Assembly: GCF_033958435.1 (NCBI RefSeq) | Contig: NC_134137.1 | Location: forward strand, 225,163,501-225,227,500 | Length of the DNA stretch: 64,000 nucleotides | Source: Carettochelys insculpta | Lineage: Eukaryota; Chordata; Testudines; Carettochelyidae | Direction of reading: 5' to 3' | Part shown: positions 33,749 through 45,752 of the stretch, piece after piece | Layout: every line of letters starts with the position of its first letter | How positions within the stretch are numbered: position 1 is the first letter of the stretch | The notes under the pieces: model-generated | Told to the model about the DNA's origin: nothing | Database searches by the model: none | What the model saw: only the letters and a program-made list of their open reading frames with translations | Translations under genes and position numbers: made by a program

Positions 33749-34229
33749 AAAAACCTGTACGAGAACACTTCAGTCTCCCTGGACACTCAGTAGCAGATTT
33801 AAAAGTAGCTGCCCTGCAACAAAATCTTTAAAACCAGACTCCAAAGAGAAACCACAGACCTACAATTCATTTGCAAATTTGACACAATCAACCAAGGATT
33901 GAACAAAGACCGGAACTGGCTGGCCAATTACAAAAGCAATTTCTCTTCTTATGGTGTTCACATATACACATCAGCTGCTGGAAGACGGACACATCCTCCC
34001 TGACTGGGGCCTTCCTCTTGAATGCAACTGCCTCCTTTCTATAAGCCTGTATAATTAGACCTGCCTCTGGAATTTCTGCTACATTGCATCTGATGAAGTG
34101 GGTCTTTGCCCACGAAAGCTTATGCTCCAATAAATCTGCTAGTCTATAAGATGACACTGGACTTGTTGTTTTTGCAGATACAGACTGACACGTCTATCCC
34201 TCTGATATCTGTCCACACAATCACTCTGG

Positions 34230-34735
34230 TCTCTAAGCATTTCCTTTTGCAGTAACCCATACAGCCACTGAGATGGACTGGTCACATACAGCCTCTGTTT
34301 GCTGTTCCTGGTGAATTCCACCATATATGCAGGTTACTTCCATCTGAAAGATATGGATGTCCCCCTCAAGGAGCAGAGAGACATTGTCTTCCTTGCATTT
34401 AATTGTCTTCTGTTCTTCCTGCACGGCAGACACTCAGAAACGATCCATACGCTGCTGTGGATTATCTAGCTGTTCCATTTTACAGATTCCCAACTACTTT
34501 ATTTGAAATCTAACTTTTTCTCTCACTTCCAAGAGGGGGAACCTTTTGACAGTCTTGTTGTAGGATTTCTTCTGTTCTAGTGTCCTGGTGTATAGCTCTT
34601 TTGCAACTACTTCAGGCTTAATTGTCTTTGGCTCAAGAAGCTTGCTGGAAGTTGTCACTATGTTCTTTGTGCTTCTTCTTAAGAATCTCTGAATAAAATT
34701 GCCAAAATGCACTGCTCACAGATTGCAGTTCTCTG
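34230..34735 (-). pseudogene. Ty3/gypsy-type integrase C-terminal relic
   Basis: The minus-strand frame 34712-34494 reads LLEPKTIKPEVVAKELYT, then LEQKKSYNKTVKRFPLLEVREKVRF. This is the pattern of the segment after the integrase core in Ty3/gypsy elements (repeated K/Q, YN/YD, LPxLxxGDxVR). Farther on, CRKNRRQLN fits the xYRRNRRHL end motif, in another frame after stops near 34493. No LTR, protease or reverse transcriptase is seen nearby. The match comes from memory of the family pattern, and a search would be needed to confirm it. Confidence 0.5.
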
Positions 34736-35630
34736 CCTATTATTAATACTATTTGGCATCCGCATCTAAATCCTCAAAGTTCTGGGAGAGTAATATTTCA
34801 CAGACCTCTTGTACAGACACAACCCTGAAGGAAAGTCACTTAAACTTGTGTCTACTATATGGAGACATGATGGCACAGATAATGTGACATCTAATTGACT
34901 TGAACTTTTCAAAACCTTTGGCTTGCACACAAAACTGAAAATATTTTAGCGATTTTAAGTTCAAGTGTGACTTCCTTAGCTGTTCTCATGGTGTAGCACT
35001 CCCATTTGATGGCCTGACTTAAATATCTTCCTACATCCACACAATTAAACTTGCTCGGTGCCCATATTGATAATAAAATTGTGCATATTTGTTCAATAAC
35101 CTAAGTTTGTCTCATGTAACAAGCACAGGCTGTGTGCATGTTTAAGTAGCAAAACCTCGCAGAAGCATTTGAAATAGTAGAATAAGAATGCCCGTGTGTG
35201 CTCAGATTGAAAAAACTACGGCAGATGGTCCAAAGGTGCATAATTTGTCTTCCAAGCAGAACACAATGACATTCTCAAGGAATTTGATAAGACAGATGTT
35301 AAACAGACTGCGGTTCATTTGAGGATCGATGATCAGACATCACATGGACCTCAGTCTCACCAACCTGCTGCCATATAATTTATGCGTGACAAACTCTGAG
35401 AAATAAAATAAAAGCTGAATTGGACAATATGGCTGAGAGATTTTTATGTGTCTGTGCCATTGCCAGAGTTTTTTCCTCCAGCTGTATGACCATGAATGTA
35501 TTTTGCTTTTGTATTTCCTTGAAATTTGTGTTGCACACGAGAAACAAAATAGTTGCTTTCATTGCATGTGCCCAGTATGCTGGACAGCTTTGCATTGTGT
35601 TGTGAATGTTCCTGCATTTATTGCAAAAAA
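34736..35630. other. No recognised feature
   Basis: AT-rich sequence; the overlapping short frames 35380-35697 (minus) and 35420-35652 have no motif. Confidence 0.45.
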
Positions 35631-35964
35631 TCATAGAACCATAGAACACTAGAACTGGAAGAAACTTCAAGAGGTCATCAAGTCCAGTCCCCAGCACTCA
35701 TGGCAGGACCAGGCCCTGTCTAGACCATCCCTGACAGATGTCTAATTAACCTGCTCTTAAATAGCATCAGAGATGGAGATTCTACAGCCTCCCTAGGAAA
35801 TTTATTCCAGTGTTTAACCACCCTGACAGTCAGGAAGTTTTTCCTAATATCCAACCTAAACCTCCCTTGCTGCAGTTTAAGCCCATTGCACCTTGTCCTA
35901 TCCTCAGAGGTGAAGAACAATTTTTTCTCTCCTCCTTGTAATACTCTTTTAGGTACATGAAAAC
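35631..35964 (-). mobile_element. CR1 3' fragment
   Basis: It begins at the 3' octamer pair (tcatagaaccatagaacact) and extends through the 3' UTR into the end of ORF2. The frame 35720-35986 includes [39 protein letters not shown] and the stop after HLSGMV, matching the C-terminus of the CR1 at 4180-5616. It is truncated at about 35964, so the first residues of that frame (MAETRFLGF) come from flanking DNA. Confidence 0.9.
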
Positions 35965-36904
35965 CTAAAAATCTGGTCTCTGCCATTTATTTACTTTTTG
36001 ATTCTGTCTTTATTCCTTGACATACATTTTTAATTAGATGCACTTCTCTTCTTTCACTGCCTGCTAACATTTTCATTTGGGAAGCACAGTTTTCCCTATC
36101 CCTGCAAATATTCACCATACATTGCAAAATCAAGTCTATTTCTTGCAGTAACCTTGTGACGACCTGGTTATCAGTAACAGCACAAAGAACATGATTGCTG
36201 AGTAATCCATCTGCATTCAAATTCACATGATTCAGCTTGACGGCGCAAGTCTGTAATGTAATGGTCAGTGGTCCCCCATGACAGCACATTTCCTTTAAAA
36301 AAAGTGTGTTTTTCCCTGTCACATTCTTGGGTGGATTACAATGCACTGGAAATGACTGGTTCAGCAGTTTTCAATCCCCTTTGCCTTTACACCTGCCACA
36401 CGGAGCAAAAAGCAGGGTTTCACCCTCTCCCACTTCTTGAGAGCAGCACTTATTTCCAGGAAAATTTGGAAGCACAGCATCACTTCTCCCACCCCAGTTC
36501 TCCGTCAAGATCTCCTAATAGACTAAGGGAATCAGGTAGCATCACATGCTCCATTTTTGCCAAGATTAAGTTGTCTTCTGACACTTTGTAATAGAGATGT
36601 AACCCATAAGAGTGCTGGGCAGAGACTACTGTTCATTTCCTGGCCTCTCACATGAGACACAATTACCAAAAAGATACATTCACTCTACCTGGCAGAGGTC
36701 AGTAAACTATGACTCCAGTCACAGGTATGAGTACTCCACTTCCTCATCAGACCTGTTGCTGCATGGCTGTTAAAATGGTGCTGTGAATCTCCAGAAGTAG
36801 CTGCATTTCAACTATATAGGAAAAAAAGAAAAAGCCCAGTCTAATCTGGGCAGCAATTATCAATATGTATAAAGTTTAAAAAGTAAAATAAAAAACTGCT
36901 ACTT
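35965..36904. other. No recognised feature
   Basis: A 119-codon minus-strand frame (35987-36346) and a 107-codon plus-strand frame (36268-36591) carry no motif that I recognise. Confidence 0.4.
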
Positions 36905-37100
36905 TGCCCTTCCTTTACTGCCTACCATCCAGGAGCATTACAAAAAGAGCGACAAACCTTGTGCCCTTCTGATGAGGGAGATAAGGATTATTCCTGTTTT
37001 GAGGATGGAGAGTCTGAGGCACAGAGCGATGACGTGTCCCACCCAAGTCAGTGGAACAGCACACAAGAATCCTGAGTCCTAGTCCTATGCTTTAATGAAT
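36905..37100 (-). repeat. MIR-like SINE
   Basis: On the plus strand, ttcctgttttgaggatggag, then gtctgaggcacagagcgatg and acccaagtcagtggaacagc are the inverse of the MIR CORE and body. It is old and lacks clear ends. Confidence 0.6.
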
Positions 37101-40100
37101 AGCACTGTAATCTCTCAAGTTTATTATAATTGGAAAGTTGTTATCACAGGTCACGTAACAGAACCATAGCTAAGAAAAATCAGGATCTGTTCAACACTAC
37201 TTCAGTGACATAATTAATTCACTGCCCTTTCCCTCATGCTGCCTGGCGCCAGGTCGGCAGATTCACTTCCATTCCAGTTATTGAAACTGCATTTCTTTCC
37301 ACTGCAGCCTATATCAATATTACTGGAGTGGACTGTCATGTCTCAACTCTTTTCTGAAGCAAACACATGGCAGAGCAAACACGAGACCCCCATAGGATGG
37401 ACAGACCCGCAGAGCATGCATGAAGGAGAGAAACTACCCCTGAGTGTTAAAACACAGACTTTAAAGCCCTGTTTGACCTAGATCTAGTACAGCCCTAGCA
37501 AAGGCTGAAGGATTGCTTCAGGGTATGTGCTTTATCTCTTTGCTGGGGGCAAGAGGGGGCTCGTGGATATAACCAGTATTTCTCAGATTCACAGCCGGAG
37601 GACATAAGTTAATGGTACGTGACTAGACAGGGCCATACCATCAGGTTCTGCTGTGCACTGTATCTCTGAAAAGTTCCCTCTAGACCAAAGGGCTTTTACT
37701 GCCAGGGGAGACCCTGGACTCAAGAAGCCTACTGAGTAACACTGCAGCAAGCTCTGTGCTTCTGCCACACCTTGGCTGGCCAGCCAAAGCGGGCACTGCT
37801 GAAGCAGTGAAATCACACCACTCCTATGAAACAGTCACAGTCACTAGACCCCTATGAGGATACAAAATGTATATCCACATCTATATCTGCAAAAAATGCA
37901 CCACATTTACCTCCAGGAAATACGGAAGCTGGCAGGTGCAAAGCGGATATCCGCGGATTCGCAGGGCTCTGACACTCACAAAGAAGGAGCATGGAGAAGA
38001 CACTTGTATCCCAACCCTCCTCACTTCCGAAAACTCCCCTCAAATATCACTGCTATACTATAGTCAACCATTTTGCTCCACCCTCCCGCTGCCAAGGCAC
38101 TGCCTTCATATTTGCATCATAAAAACCCGCACAGTTTTCATGAGGAGCTTCCAACTTCTGCTGTTTTTCATCTGTACTGTATTATAACTCATGCGAGCTG
38201 GAAGCTGATTGGGTTCGGACCATATCTTTCCTCTATATTAGCAGAGTGCCCCCCCCAAAGCTGGTGTTCAGTACATGAAACATTAACAAAATACAGAGAT
38301 AATAAGTAATAATAATAATGGCATTTCACTTTTGATGAGCTACAGTCAGGTTCATGCTTGGTGTAAAACTGGAAAGGAGTTTCATGACTGCAGCCTAGTC
38401 ACTAGATGGATAATAATCCTTCTCACAAAAGGACTGCATAATTTGGAAGAGCAAGGAGGCTGTTACAGACAGGGATTAAGGTGCATGAGCAAGCCATGGA
38501 GGGGTGGGATGGCAGCACTGGAAGAGCAGTGGGTGCTGCAGGTCTGGAGGACTGGCAGAGCTGGGGAGCAAGGAGGCAAAGCCCAGGACTGGCACAGCAG
38601 TGAAGACAGCAGGTCAGAAGAGATGTGCACAGGCAGAGCGCTACAGGGGTCCACCACTACAACACCTGGTGAGGCCACCAGTCAAGACTGAGATGCATCA
38701 GCAACACTGCCAGGTCCAGAGCACCAGCAAGCATTCTGGTGAGGGTGTGGGGGCGGGCTGGGGGAGCTAAATAGAAACTTGCACAACACAAACCTGCTCA
38801 GAAAAGCCTGCCTGTGTTTTTCTGAAGACACACATCCGAACCAAAGCTGACATGAGCGCAGTATGTCCCTGAGCCGGCATCCCCTCCATCTGTGCAACAC
38901 GGCCTTTTACATGCCCAACAACACTGAGCAAGATCCACAGCATCTCTTCCTTGAAAGGCAAGCAGGAAAAAAATTCTCATCTGGCCTCAGGCTATCATAT
39001 GATGAGACTTCACTCACTGGTACACTTCCAGGGGTTTCAATTTCCTCACTGTCGCTTGCTTTCCAGTAGGAGTTACTCCATACTGTCTGCACTGCAGACA
39101 AGCAAATCAAAGGTGTCAGGTGATTGACAGAGGCTACCCCATTGCCAGAAGCTTCTCACAATCAACGTACCCTGCTATCCACCTTCCCGCCATCAACATT
39201 CTTAGCAAGCTACCGACACATACACAATTCCCTTCCCCCGCCCACTCCCTATTTTGGAAAGCAGGAGCCCTGAGGCAAAGACAGTTATGATAGAACATGT
39301 TGCTGATTGGGAGTTGTTTCACTTCCTGGAAGGACCTGTGGGGGGTAGGAGGATGAGTAAAGACCTTGGCTGCACACAAACCTGTTTCTTGGGAAGGGAG
39401 AGGGACATGTACATCTGAATGTCATCCAAGTACTGATGGCATGAGTCCTTGGCATCTCACAATGGCCTCAAGGCAAAATGTATAGAGCTTGGTGGAAATG
39501 CTCAGCGGGACCTGAGTCATGCAGAGCATGTGCCTATCATTAACTCCACAGGAGCTTTCAGACAGGAATGAGTGGATCGTACAACCTGCTGCTCCCTTTA
39601 GTCCTGCAAGCCCTTGTGTGTCTCATTAGCACCGTATGACCAATAGCATCAAAAGCCACAGACAGAGGAAGATCATTTTCTGGGTCAGACGGGGGAAACA
39701 TCATTTGTCAGTGTGAGTGAGAGAGGCCATTATTCTCCTCTGACCTGCCCAGGAACCTGAAGGCAAAGAACCCCAGAGCAGCGTGGCTTTTTCTGAAGGA
39801 GGCAAAGTTGGTCTCATACAAGCCACAGCGTTACACACAAGCCATTTTCACCAGACTTCATCAGCAGTAATAGGCAAGCGGTCATCCTCCCAATGGTAGT
39901 CCGGGCTTTCTTCAACAGCTTGTAGGTCTTATAGTGAGGTGACCCATTCACATTCTATGAAAGTGCACACTGAATTTCTCCCTGACAGAGGCTCTTTGCA
40001 GCAGGAGGACCTTGGTTCAGGCATAGGTGTAGGCATTCCAAGCCAATTAACCAGTAGCTGATAGCATTCTGTCAGAGGGGGAAGATTCTTTTAACTTCCT

Positions 40101-40187
40101 TTGTAGCTGAAGTATATGGACCTTTGACTGTTGGGATAAGTGAGTTGTGCACCACAGAGGCTCTTGTTTCCTGCATTCTTATGCTTC
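37101..40187. other. No recognised feature
   Basis: The longest frames (119 codons at 38332-38691; 106 codons at 37867-38187) have no domain I can name. A C run lies at about 38250. I find no exon or repeat that I can support. Confidence 0.4.
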
Positions 40188-40547
40188 AAGAGGGGACAGG
40201 ATAGCAGTGTTCAAGTACCTAAAAGAGTGTTAAAAAGAGGAGGGAGGAAAACTGTTCTCCTTGGCCTCTGAGGATAGGACAAGAAGCAATGGACTTAAAC
40301 TGCAGCAAGGGAGGTTTAGGTTGGACATTAGGAAAAACTTCCTAACTGTCAGGGTGGTTAAACACTGGAATAAATTGCCTAGGGAGGTTGTAGAATCTCC
40401 ATCAGTAGAAATATTTAAGAGCGGGTTAATGAGAAACCTCTCAGGGATGGTCTAGATGGTGCTTGGTCCTGCCATGAGGGCAGGGAACTAGACTCCATGA
40501 CCTCTCAAGGTCCCTTCCTGTTCTAATGTTCTATGATTCTATGATTC
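40188..40547 (+). mobile_element. CR1 3' fragment
   Basis: The end of ORF2 is read from about 40190. The 64-codon frame 40261-40455 has [20 protein letters not shown], then [19 protein letters not shown] and NLSGMV before the stop, matching the C-terminus of the 478-residue CR1 frame. After the stop comes the 3' UTR (cttggtcctgccatgagggc) and the terminal ctatgattctatgattc at 40547. Confidence 0.92.
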
Positions 40548-40601
40548 ACTTTGTGTGGCATGTCAATAAGCCCCATTTACTTGTGAGGGGGTGGTCAAAT
40601 G

Positions 40602-40803
40602 CAGCGTTCCCTATAAGCTATGCAATTGTGGGACCACTCAGCAGAGATTCAAATGCTGCCCAGATGTTGGGCAGAGCCCCAACAGCTAGGTTTTTGTTTC
40701 TACTGATGGTGCATATTCGCACGTCTTAGTACACATAAAAATTTATTCTGTACATGGATGGACAAAATCTCCACATGGATGGAAAATACTAGAGGGAATA
40801 TTT
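40602..40803 (+). mobile_element. 190-bp hAT-like MITE, copy 2
   Basis: It starts cagcgttccctataagcta and ends ctagagggaatattt, with the family core ggtgcatattcgcacgtctt and acacataaaaatttattctg. The flanking 8-mers gtcaaatg (40594-40601) and gtcaaggg (40804-40811) agree at six positions, consistent with a decayed hAT duplication. Confidence 0.7.
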
Positions 40804-42059
40804 GTCAAGGGGCATTTGTGGCTAATCCAGTGGTTTCAGTCAGCAGCTGGCTGCAATGTTCTGCTAGTTGGTGCTCTAGTATCTCAGATAGGTGGTTTCT
40901 GCTCCAGAAACTCCTAGCAATTTTCCAAGACAATAACTTCTGGAGAGGAGTTAGTATTGTTGTTCATGGAAAAGACAAGGTGGCATCCCTTTCCCATCTG
41001 TTTTTGAGGTGGGGGTGGCCTGTCAGAACCAGGTCTAATCTCAGGCCAATGAAGAGATCTAGGGTGAATCTGCCTACATGGGTGGGTTAGGAGACAGCCT
41101 CAGAGAAGCCCATGGTGACTATGGTGAGTGAGAGGCCTGGGGCTATTTTCCCAGGTGAGGTGTTTACATGGACACTGACTTGTCCCCAGACAGTGAAACT
41201 TCTACCCCACTGGCATATTTGATAGGAGCTTTGTTAGTTTTATAGAGTTATTTTTGTGTAAGTTCATCTAGAGGCCTATTAACCATGACAGAGTCTCCGG
41301 CCAGAATAAAATCTACAACATACCAGCAAGGAATGTTTCTGTGCAAGAAATAAAATAAAGTTAAAGGCAAATCTTTAGCTGTAAACATCTCCAATTTACA
41401 GTAATGTGGCTTCAGAGCAGAGTCATTCCCTATTAAGTTGATAGGTATGGGGATGGCTCACCCAGGTAAGAGATCTGGCAGAGCACAGCCACTGCGTCAC
41501 AACTTTAGCAGCACTGCTACCCCATGCTGTGGTCTTCAAACCTCTGTTGTACAAAGCAGAAACCTGTTACAGCAAGGGGGAGGACAGAAGAAGAGGGCAG
41601 TGCAGAAAGAGGGAACAGGATAGAGAGGCTAAGGTACAAAATGAGAAAGTTGTACTTATACACATCTAAGGACTGTGCTAAATTCATTCAGCTTCAGAGA
41701 TTATTGAGGTTAGATTGCTTCATGGGAACCCCCTCCAGACACTACATCCCATCAGCCAGCACTCGGCAGGCTTTCTGGCACAAAAACATAAAGGAGGGAG
41801 AGGTAGGGGGATTGGAAGAATACAGAGATTAAATACTTAGCTGAAAAATATATTCATAAGCAACAGGAGAAGGTGCAAAGAAAGGTTTCAAAATACCACC
41901 ATTAAAGGGATTCAAGGTAAACAATTCATCCACCTGTCAGGACAGTGGATGGTGCACTTTGCTTCATAGGAACAATAATTGTAATAGTTTTGTAGCAGGT
42001 ACTTAGTCACCGTAGGCTTGGTAGCTGTCATTACAGCATATATTGTGGCTGCTCAGAGA
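40804..42059. other. No recognised feature
   Basis: Frames of about 100 codons (40758-41090, 41524-41832) show no motif; the first begins inside the MITE at 40602-40803. Confidence 0.4.
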
Positions 42060-42128
42060 GAGGAGAAATTGAGTTTAGATCCTCCTTCTTTAAAGGTATA
42101 GATGCTGACCAACTGAGCTAAAGGAGAA
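42060..42128 (-). repeat. tRNA-derived SINE head
   Basis: On the minus strand, ctcctttagctcagttggtc, agcatctatacc is a well-kept pol III A box (TAGCTCAGTTGGTCAGC), and gaggatctaaactcaatttc lies where a B box would be. The B box has decayed and the stem pairing is poor, so a functional tRNA is unlikely. Confidence 0.5.
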
Positions 42129-42474
42129 GATACCTTTGATAGCAGCGTAGGGTCTAACACATTGCCATATGGGGCAATGTGGTCTCCAAAAACCATAAGG
42201 GGCTAGGACTGCAACTTTTAAACTCCACTTGAAAGACAGCCTTGGGGAACACTCCCTATGCTTTATAACAATTGGCTTACCAATATGTACAGTAAAGTGT
42301 TTCATATCCAGCATTCGATTATCAGGAATGAACAAATAACCAGTATTTTAACCATAAGTAAATTTTAGCTACATTTTCCATAAGTACAGAGTAGTGAAAG
42401 TAAATACAAATAAATACAGCAATAAGGTATAAGTTTACAGTTGTACAGTACTACTGTTGTTGGTAAGTAAAGTA

Positions 42475-42926
42475 CAGTAGGGTCTCAGCACTCGTGAGAG
42501 TTCTGTATTCAGAACCCTCATGAATGTTGATATTCGCAAATGGGGGGAGGGGCTCAGAGCCCCAGGAAGCAGTAGCGCGGGCGCTCCCTGCCCCAGGGCC
42601 CCGGGAAAGCTGTGGATGACAGCGCTCCTGCCTGGGGATGCAGGGAAGCCACAGTAGCCGCCAGTGCTCCCCACCGAGAGCCCTGGGGAAGCCGCGGCAG
42701 CTACCAGGACTCCCAGCCCCAGAGCCCCGGGGCAGCCACTAGAGCTCCCCATGCAGAGCCCTGTGGAAGCCACGGCAGCCACCGACTCTCCCAGCCCTGC
42801 AGCCTTGGGGAAGTTGCAGCAGCCACCAGCTCTCCCAGCCCCAGAGCCCCAGGGAAGCAAGGCCACTCATGACTCATGTAAATTGAATTTACAAATGTGG
42901 CACTCACAAATGTCGAGACCCTACTG
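42475..42926. mobile_element. Tc1/mariner-type MITE with GC-rich minisatellite core
   Basis: The ends cagtagggtctcagca and the inverse of tgtcgagaccctactg are flanked on each side by TA (42473-42474 and 42927-42928), as in Tc1/mariner/Tigger elements. The core (about 42600-42870) is GC-rich and made of about four and a half imperfect units of roughly 55-60 bp around cagcagccaccagctctccc. Long open frames on both strands (42435-42866 minus, 42612-42872, 42664-42957) result from this composition. Confidence 0.75.
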
Positions 42927-44209
42927 TACTCTACATACACTTTTCTTTGTTTCTTGATATCTAATCCTGTTTTTCTTTAGTGCTATGCATTGCTAGGTAT
43001 ATCTCTCTATTAGCCAGAATATTTGAATATCTGGCAATCTCCTGGTCCCGGGGCTGCCGGACATGAAAGAGTTTACTGTATAGGCATACCTCATAGATGC
43101 TGTAGGCAAAATGCATCATTAAACACTAATTTTAAAGTTACATCATGTAAAGATGTTCAAGATTATATCAATATGCATGTTTTGTCCAGTGCACTACACA
43201 CTCACTGAATCTTTTTGAAGTTGCTGATGATGATATGGTTGCTTCCCAAGTTGTTCTTCTGCTTCTTGGAATTGCTCTAAGACTGTATGCCCTGTTTTCT
43301 GAGCCTATTGTTTGTCAGGATGTGTTGGAAAAGCATATTAGCATTACATTAAAATGCTGTAACATGACAAAATGGTCCGCAAGGGTAGAGGTAATCTGTC
43401 ATTTGTGAACTCAGGTTGACAGTGGTGGTCTCAATATTTCAGATGAGATCAGGGCTTCATGCAATCTTATGCCAGAATGTCATTTGGGAGCTGATGGTTT
43501 ACAAATAAACATATCCAAGTTTTTGTTTCTTGTTTTGACCAGGATGTGATGTGCATCTAATCAAAAGTCAATAGTGTGAGCACAAAACTGTAGAGTCCAT
43601 TCAGTCTTGATATTCAAATGGCTCACCATTTACTTAATAGCTTTTGAGATGCTTTGTGGGAATGACAAACTTCGGGGTTAGTTACATGTAAGGAAGCTGC
43701 TGCTTTACAGCCTGAAACATCAAAAATATTCATGCAATCCAAAGACAAAACTCTAAGGAGGAAAGTAATATCAAGCAAACCTGCAGAAGGACAGAGGGCC
43801 AAGAGATCCTAAACTTGATTTTGAATGTGAGGATTTTAACCCCATTTTAGGCAAAATATTAACACTACTGGACAATAGGACATGTAAGCATGAAGGCATC
43901 AGAGAAAGGTCTGTTTTTCTCATGAGCAAGAAACAAAAATTTTCATCAGCAAGAACCTAAAGAGGTAGGTTTGAAACTTAACAAGCAGTTTTTCATAGAA
44001 TTTACGCTCAGATTTTTGTGAATGAGATTGAGCTCTTGTGTAAGTTTTTGCGTGTGACTCTTAAGGGTGGCTTGGAAATGAAGGTGCCCACTTATCTCCT
44101 TAGCTATAGTTTCAAAATCAGGGCCAAATGCACCACACCATGTCCTGTTTCTTTCCCTTTCTCCCTGCTGCACTGTGCAGGAGGAACCCACAGGGAATGA
44201 TGTGGGAAC
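42927..44209. other. No recognised feature
   Basis: AT-rich sequence with only short frames. I see nothing that can be supported. Confidence 0.45.
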
Positions 44210-44310
44210 CCAAGGCACCCTGGGAGCTATAGTTCTTTTGCCACCTCCCTGCCCAGAGAGCTGGCCCTGGAGGTGGGAGGGAACTATGATTCCCAGAATG
44301 CCCTTGGCCA
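44210..44310. repeat. Inverted repeat with ZNF143-type motif halves
   Basis: The left arm (caaggcaccctgggagctat, then agttcttttgccacctccct) is the inverse of the right arm (ggaggtgggagggaactatg, attcccagaatgccc), with a short spacer. Each arm carries a version of ACTACAAYTCCCAGMATGC (right arm: aactatgattcccagaatgc), which resembles the SBS/ZNF143-THAP11 site, with two mismatches. It may be a small MITE. Binding is an inference. Confidence 0.55.
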
Positions 44311-45264
44311 CCTAGTAACAGGAAATGGATGTGAATAAATATTTTAGAATATTATTTTTCACTTACAATATTACAGCAAGATCCTAGAAGGTAATTTCTA
44401 TAAAACCTTTATTACTGTATAATGTTTAGTATATTATAACAAAATCATTTTACCAATCACTGTTTCAACTCAAATTTTTCAATAAGCTCTCTCATGCACA
44501 GCCATTGCACAACTATTTTGAACTCCTTTATTTACAAAAAAATTGCAGTCCACATTTACAAAAAAAAGCAGCACCTCCCTCCCACTCAGAAATTCCAGCA
44601 TGTGAGCCTGAAAATGGTCTTTAGATGGGAGTTTCTCCAACACAGAAAACAGCACTGCATATTTTTTATGCCTTTCTCTAACCATGGGTATTAATGAAAG
44701 GAGTTGCAGCAAGATAAAGTTATTCACAATCTAGCTAAAACAGGAGTCAGGAAAGGTTAAGCAAACTGGTAGTTATTTCTATAGGGAACTTAGAAGCAAG
44801 GTGAATAAACTGAGATGAGCTGATTTATGAGATTAAAGGTCCTGTAGTACTTAGTGATGATTATGGATTTCTTTGCAGCAGGGGGAAGGAAGGGAGGGGA
44901 CATGCCTGAGTCTTTGAATGAGTCCCAGAACTCCCTTAGCACAGTTTTGCCTCCCATCTTCTTGCTGACCCAGCCTCCCCCAGCTTAATTTAGGAGTTGT
45001 GGCAAGAGCACAGCCCAAGGCGGAGTACCTGTAGCCTCTAACTCTCTTCCATAAACCTTGCCAGTGTGACATTGACTTGCATGATAATAAAAGGTAAAAG
45101 TAGATTAATTCTGGAGACATTTGAGAGACAAAGTGTTACCCAGAAACAACATAATATTTGTGAAGTTCTTTCAGTGTGATTTAGTGCTGTCCATTGTTCC
45201 CTTACCTGACTCCACCTTGTTTTCTCATGTTTATAAAAAATGAGAGAAGCTGCACATAAAAAGA
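44311..45264. other. No recognised feature
   Basis: AT-rich; short frames only (44479-44727, 44851-45120). No repeat family was recognised. Confidence 0.45.
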
Positions 45265-45745
45265 CTTATTTGGGCATAATCAGTCCCTCTTCTAGTTGTG
45301 CAAAGTTGGTTCTTACAGTGTTTTGACCCATCTAATTTTGAATGCTCCAAACAATGAGGCTTCTGTCACTTCCCTTCAGGGGATAGTCCAAGAAATATCA
45401 TCACTAGACATTTTTCACTGTATTCAACCTAAATTTCTCCTTCTTAATTTCACCCCTTCAGTGCTACTTACACCTCCTGATCCCATCCTAAGCAACTCCT
45501 CTAACTCACTGGTGTTCACACTTTTCAGATTACTCATAGACAATTACATTCCCACTTCAGTTACCGTTTAGGCAACATACACATATATGGTTCTTTTAAC
45601 CTTTCCTCTTACCTCCTTCTTCTCCAACTCCATTGCTTTTGTTCTTCTCTGAACTCCTTCCAGTTTGTCAATGTCATTGTGACAGTGAAATACCTACAGC
45701 CCAGTGTACTATTCTGGGTATGGTCTTCCCCACATTTCATGCTAA
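45265..45745 (-). pseudogene. Old CR1/L3-like relic
   Basis: On the plus strand, ctgaactccttccagtttgt, caatgtcattgtgacagtga, then ccagtgtactattctgggta is the inverse of the CR1 ORF2 segment for QFWAP..KxVEKLEKVQ, seen intact at 4560-4620. Farther left, catctaattttgaatgctcc and attcaacctaaatttctcct match the inverse of the C-terminal region. No frame remains. Confidence 0.65.
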
Positions 45746-45752
45746 TTCAGTA

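Larger units (their letters stand above)
31323..34206 (+). mobile_element. Penelope-like element interrupted by another PLE
   Basis: The left part (about 31430-32268) encodes the reverse transcriptase end and the linker before the GIY-YIG domain. The right part (33749-34206) gives its last residues and the 3' tail: gcatctgatgaagtgggtct, cccacgaaagcttatgctcc, aataaatctgctagtctata. The two parts join when 32269-33748 is removed together with one copy of AAAAACCT. The tail differs in sequence from that of the inserted element, so two PLE subfamilies are present. The 5' boundary is uncertain; matching starts near 31430. Confidence 0.85.

Noticed and set aside
42060..42128. Possible tRNA gene on the minus strand
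   Set aside because: The A box is good but the B box and stems are not, so a SINE head is more likely. The same applies at 10733, 27596, 27847 and 21241-21423.
42435..42957. Proline/alanine-rich frames on both strands
   Set aside because: They come from a GC-rich minisatellite inside a MITE and are open on several frames at once.
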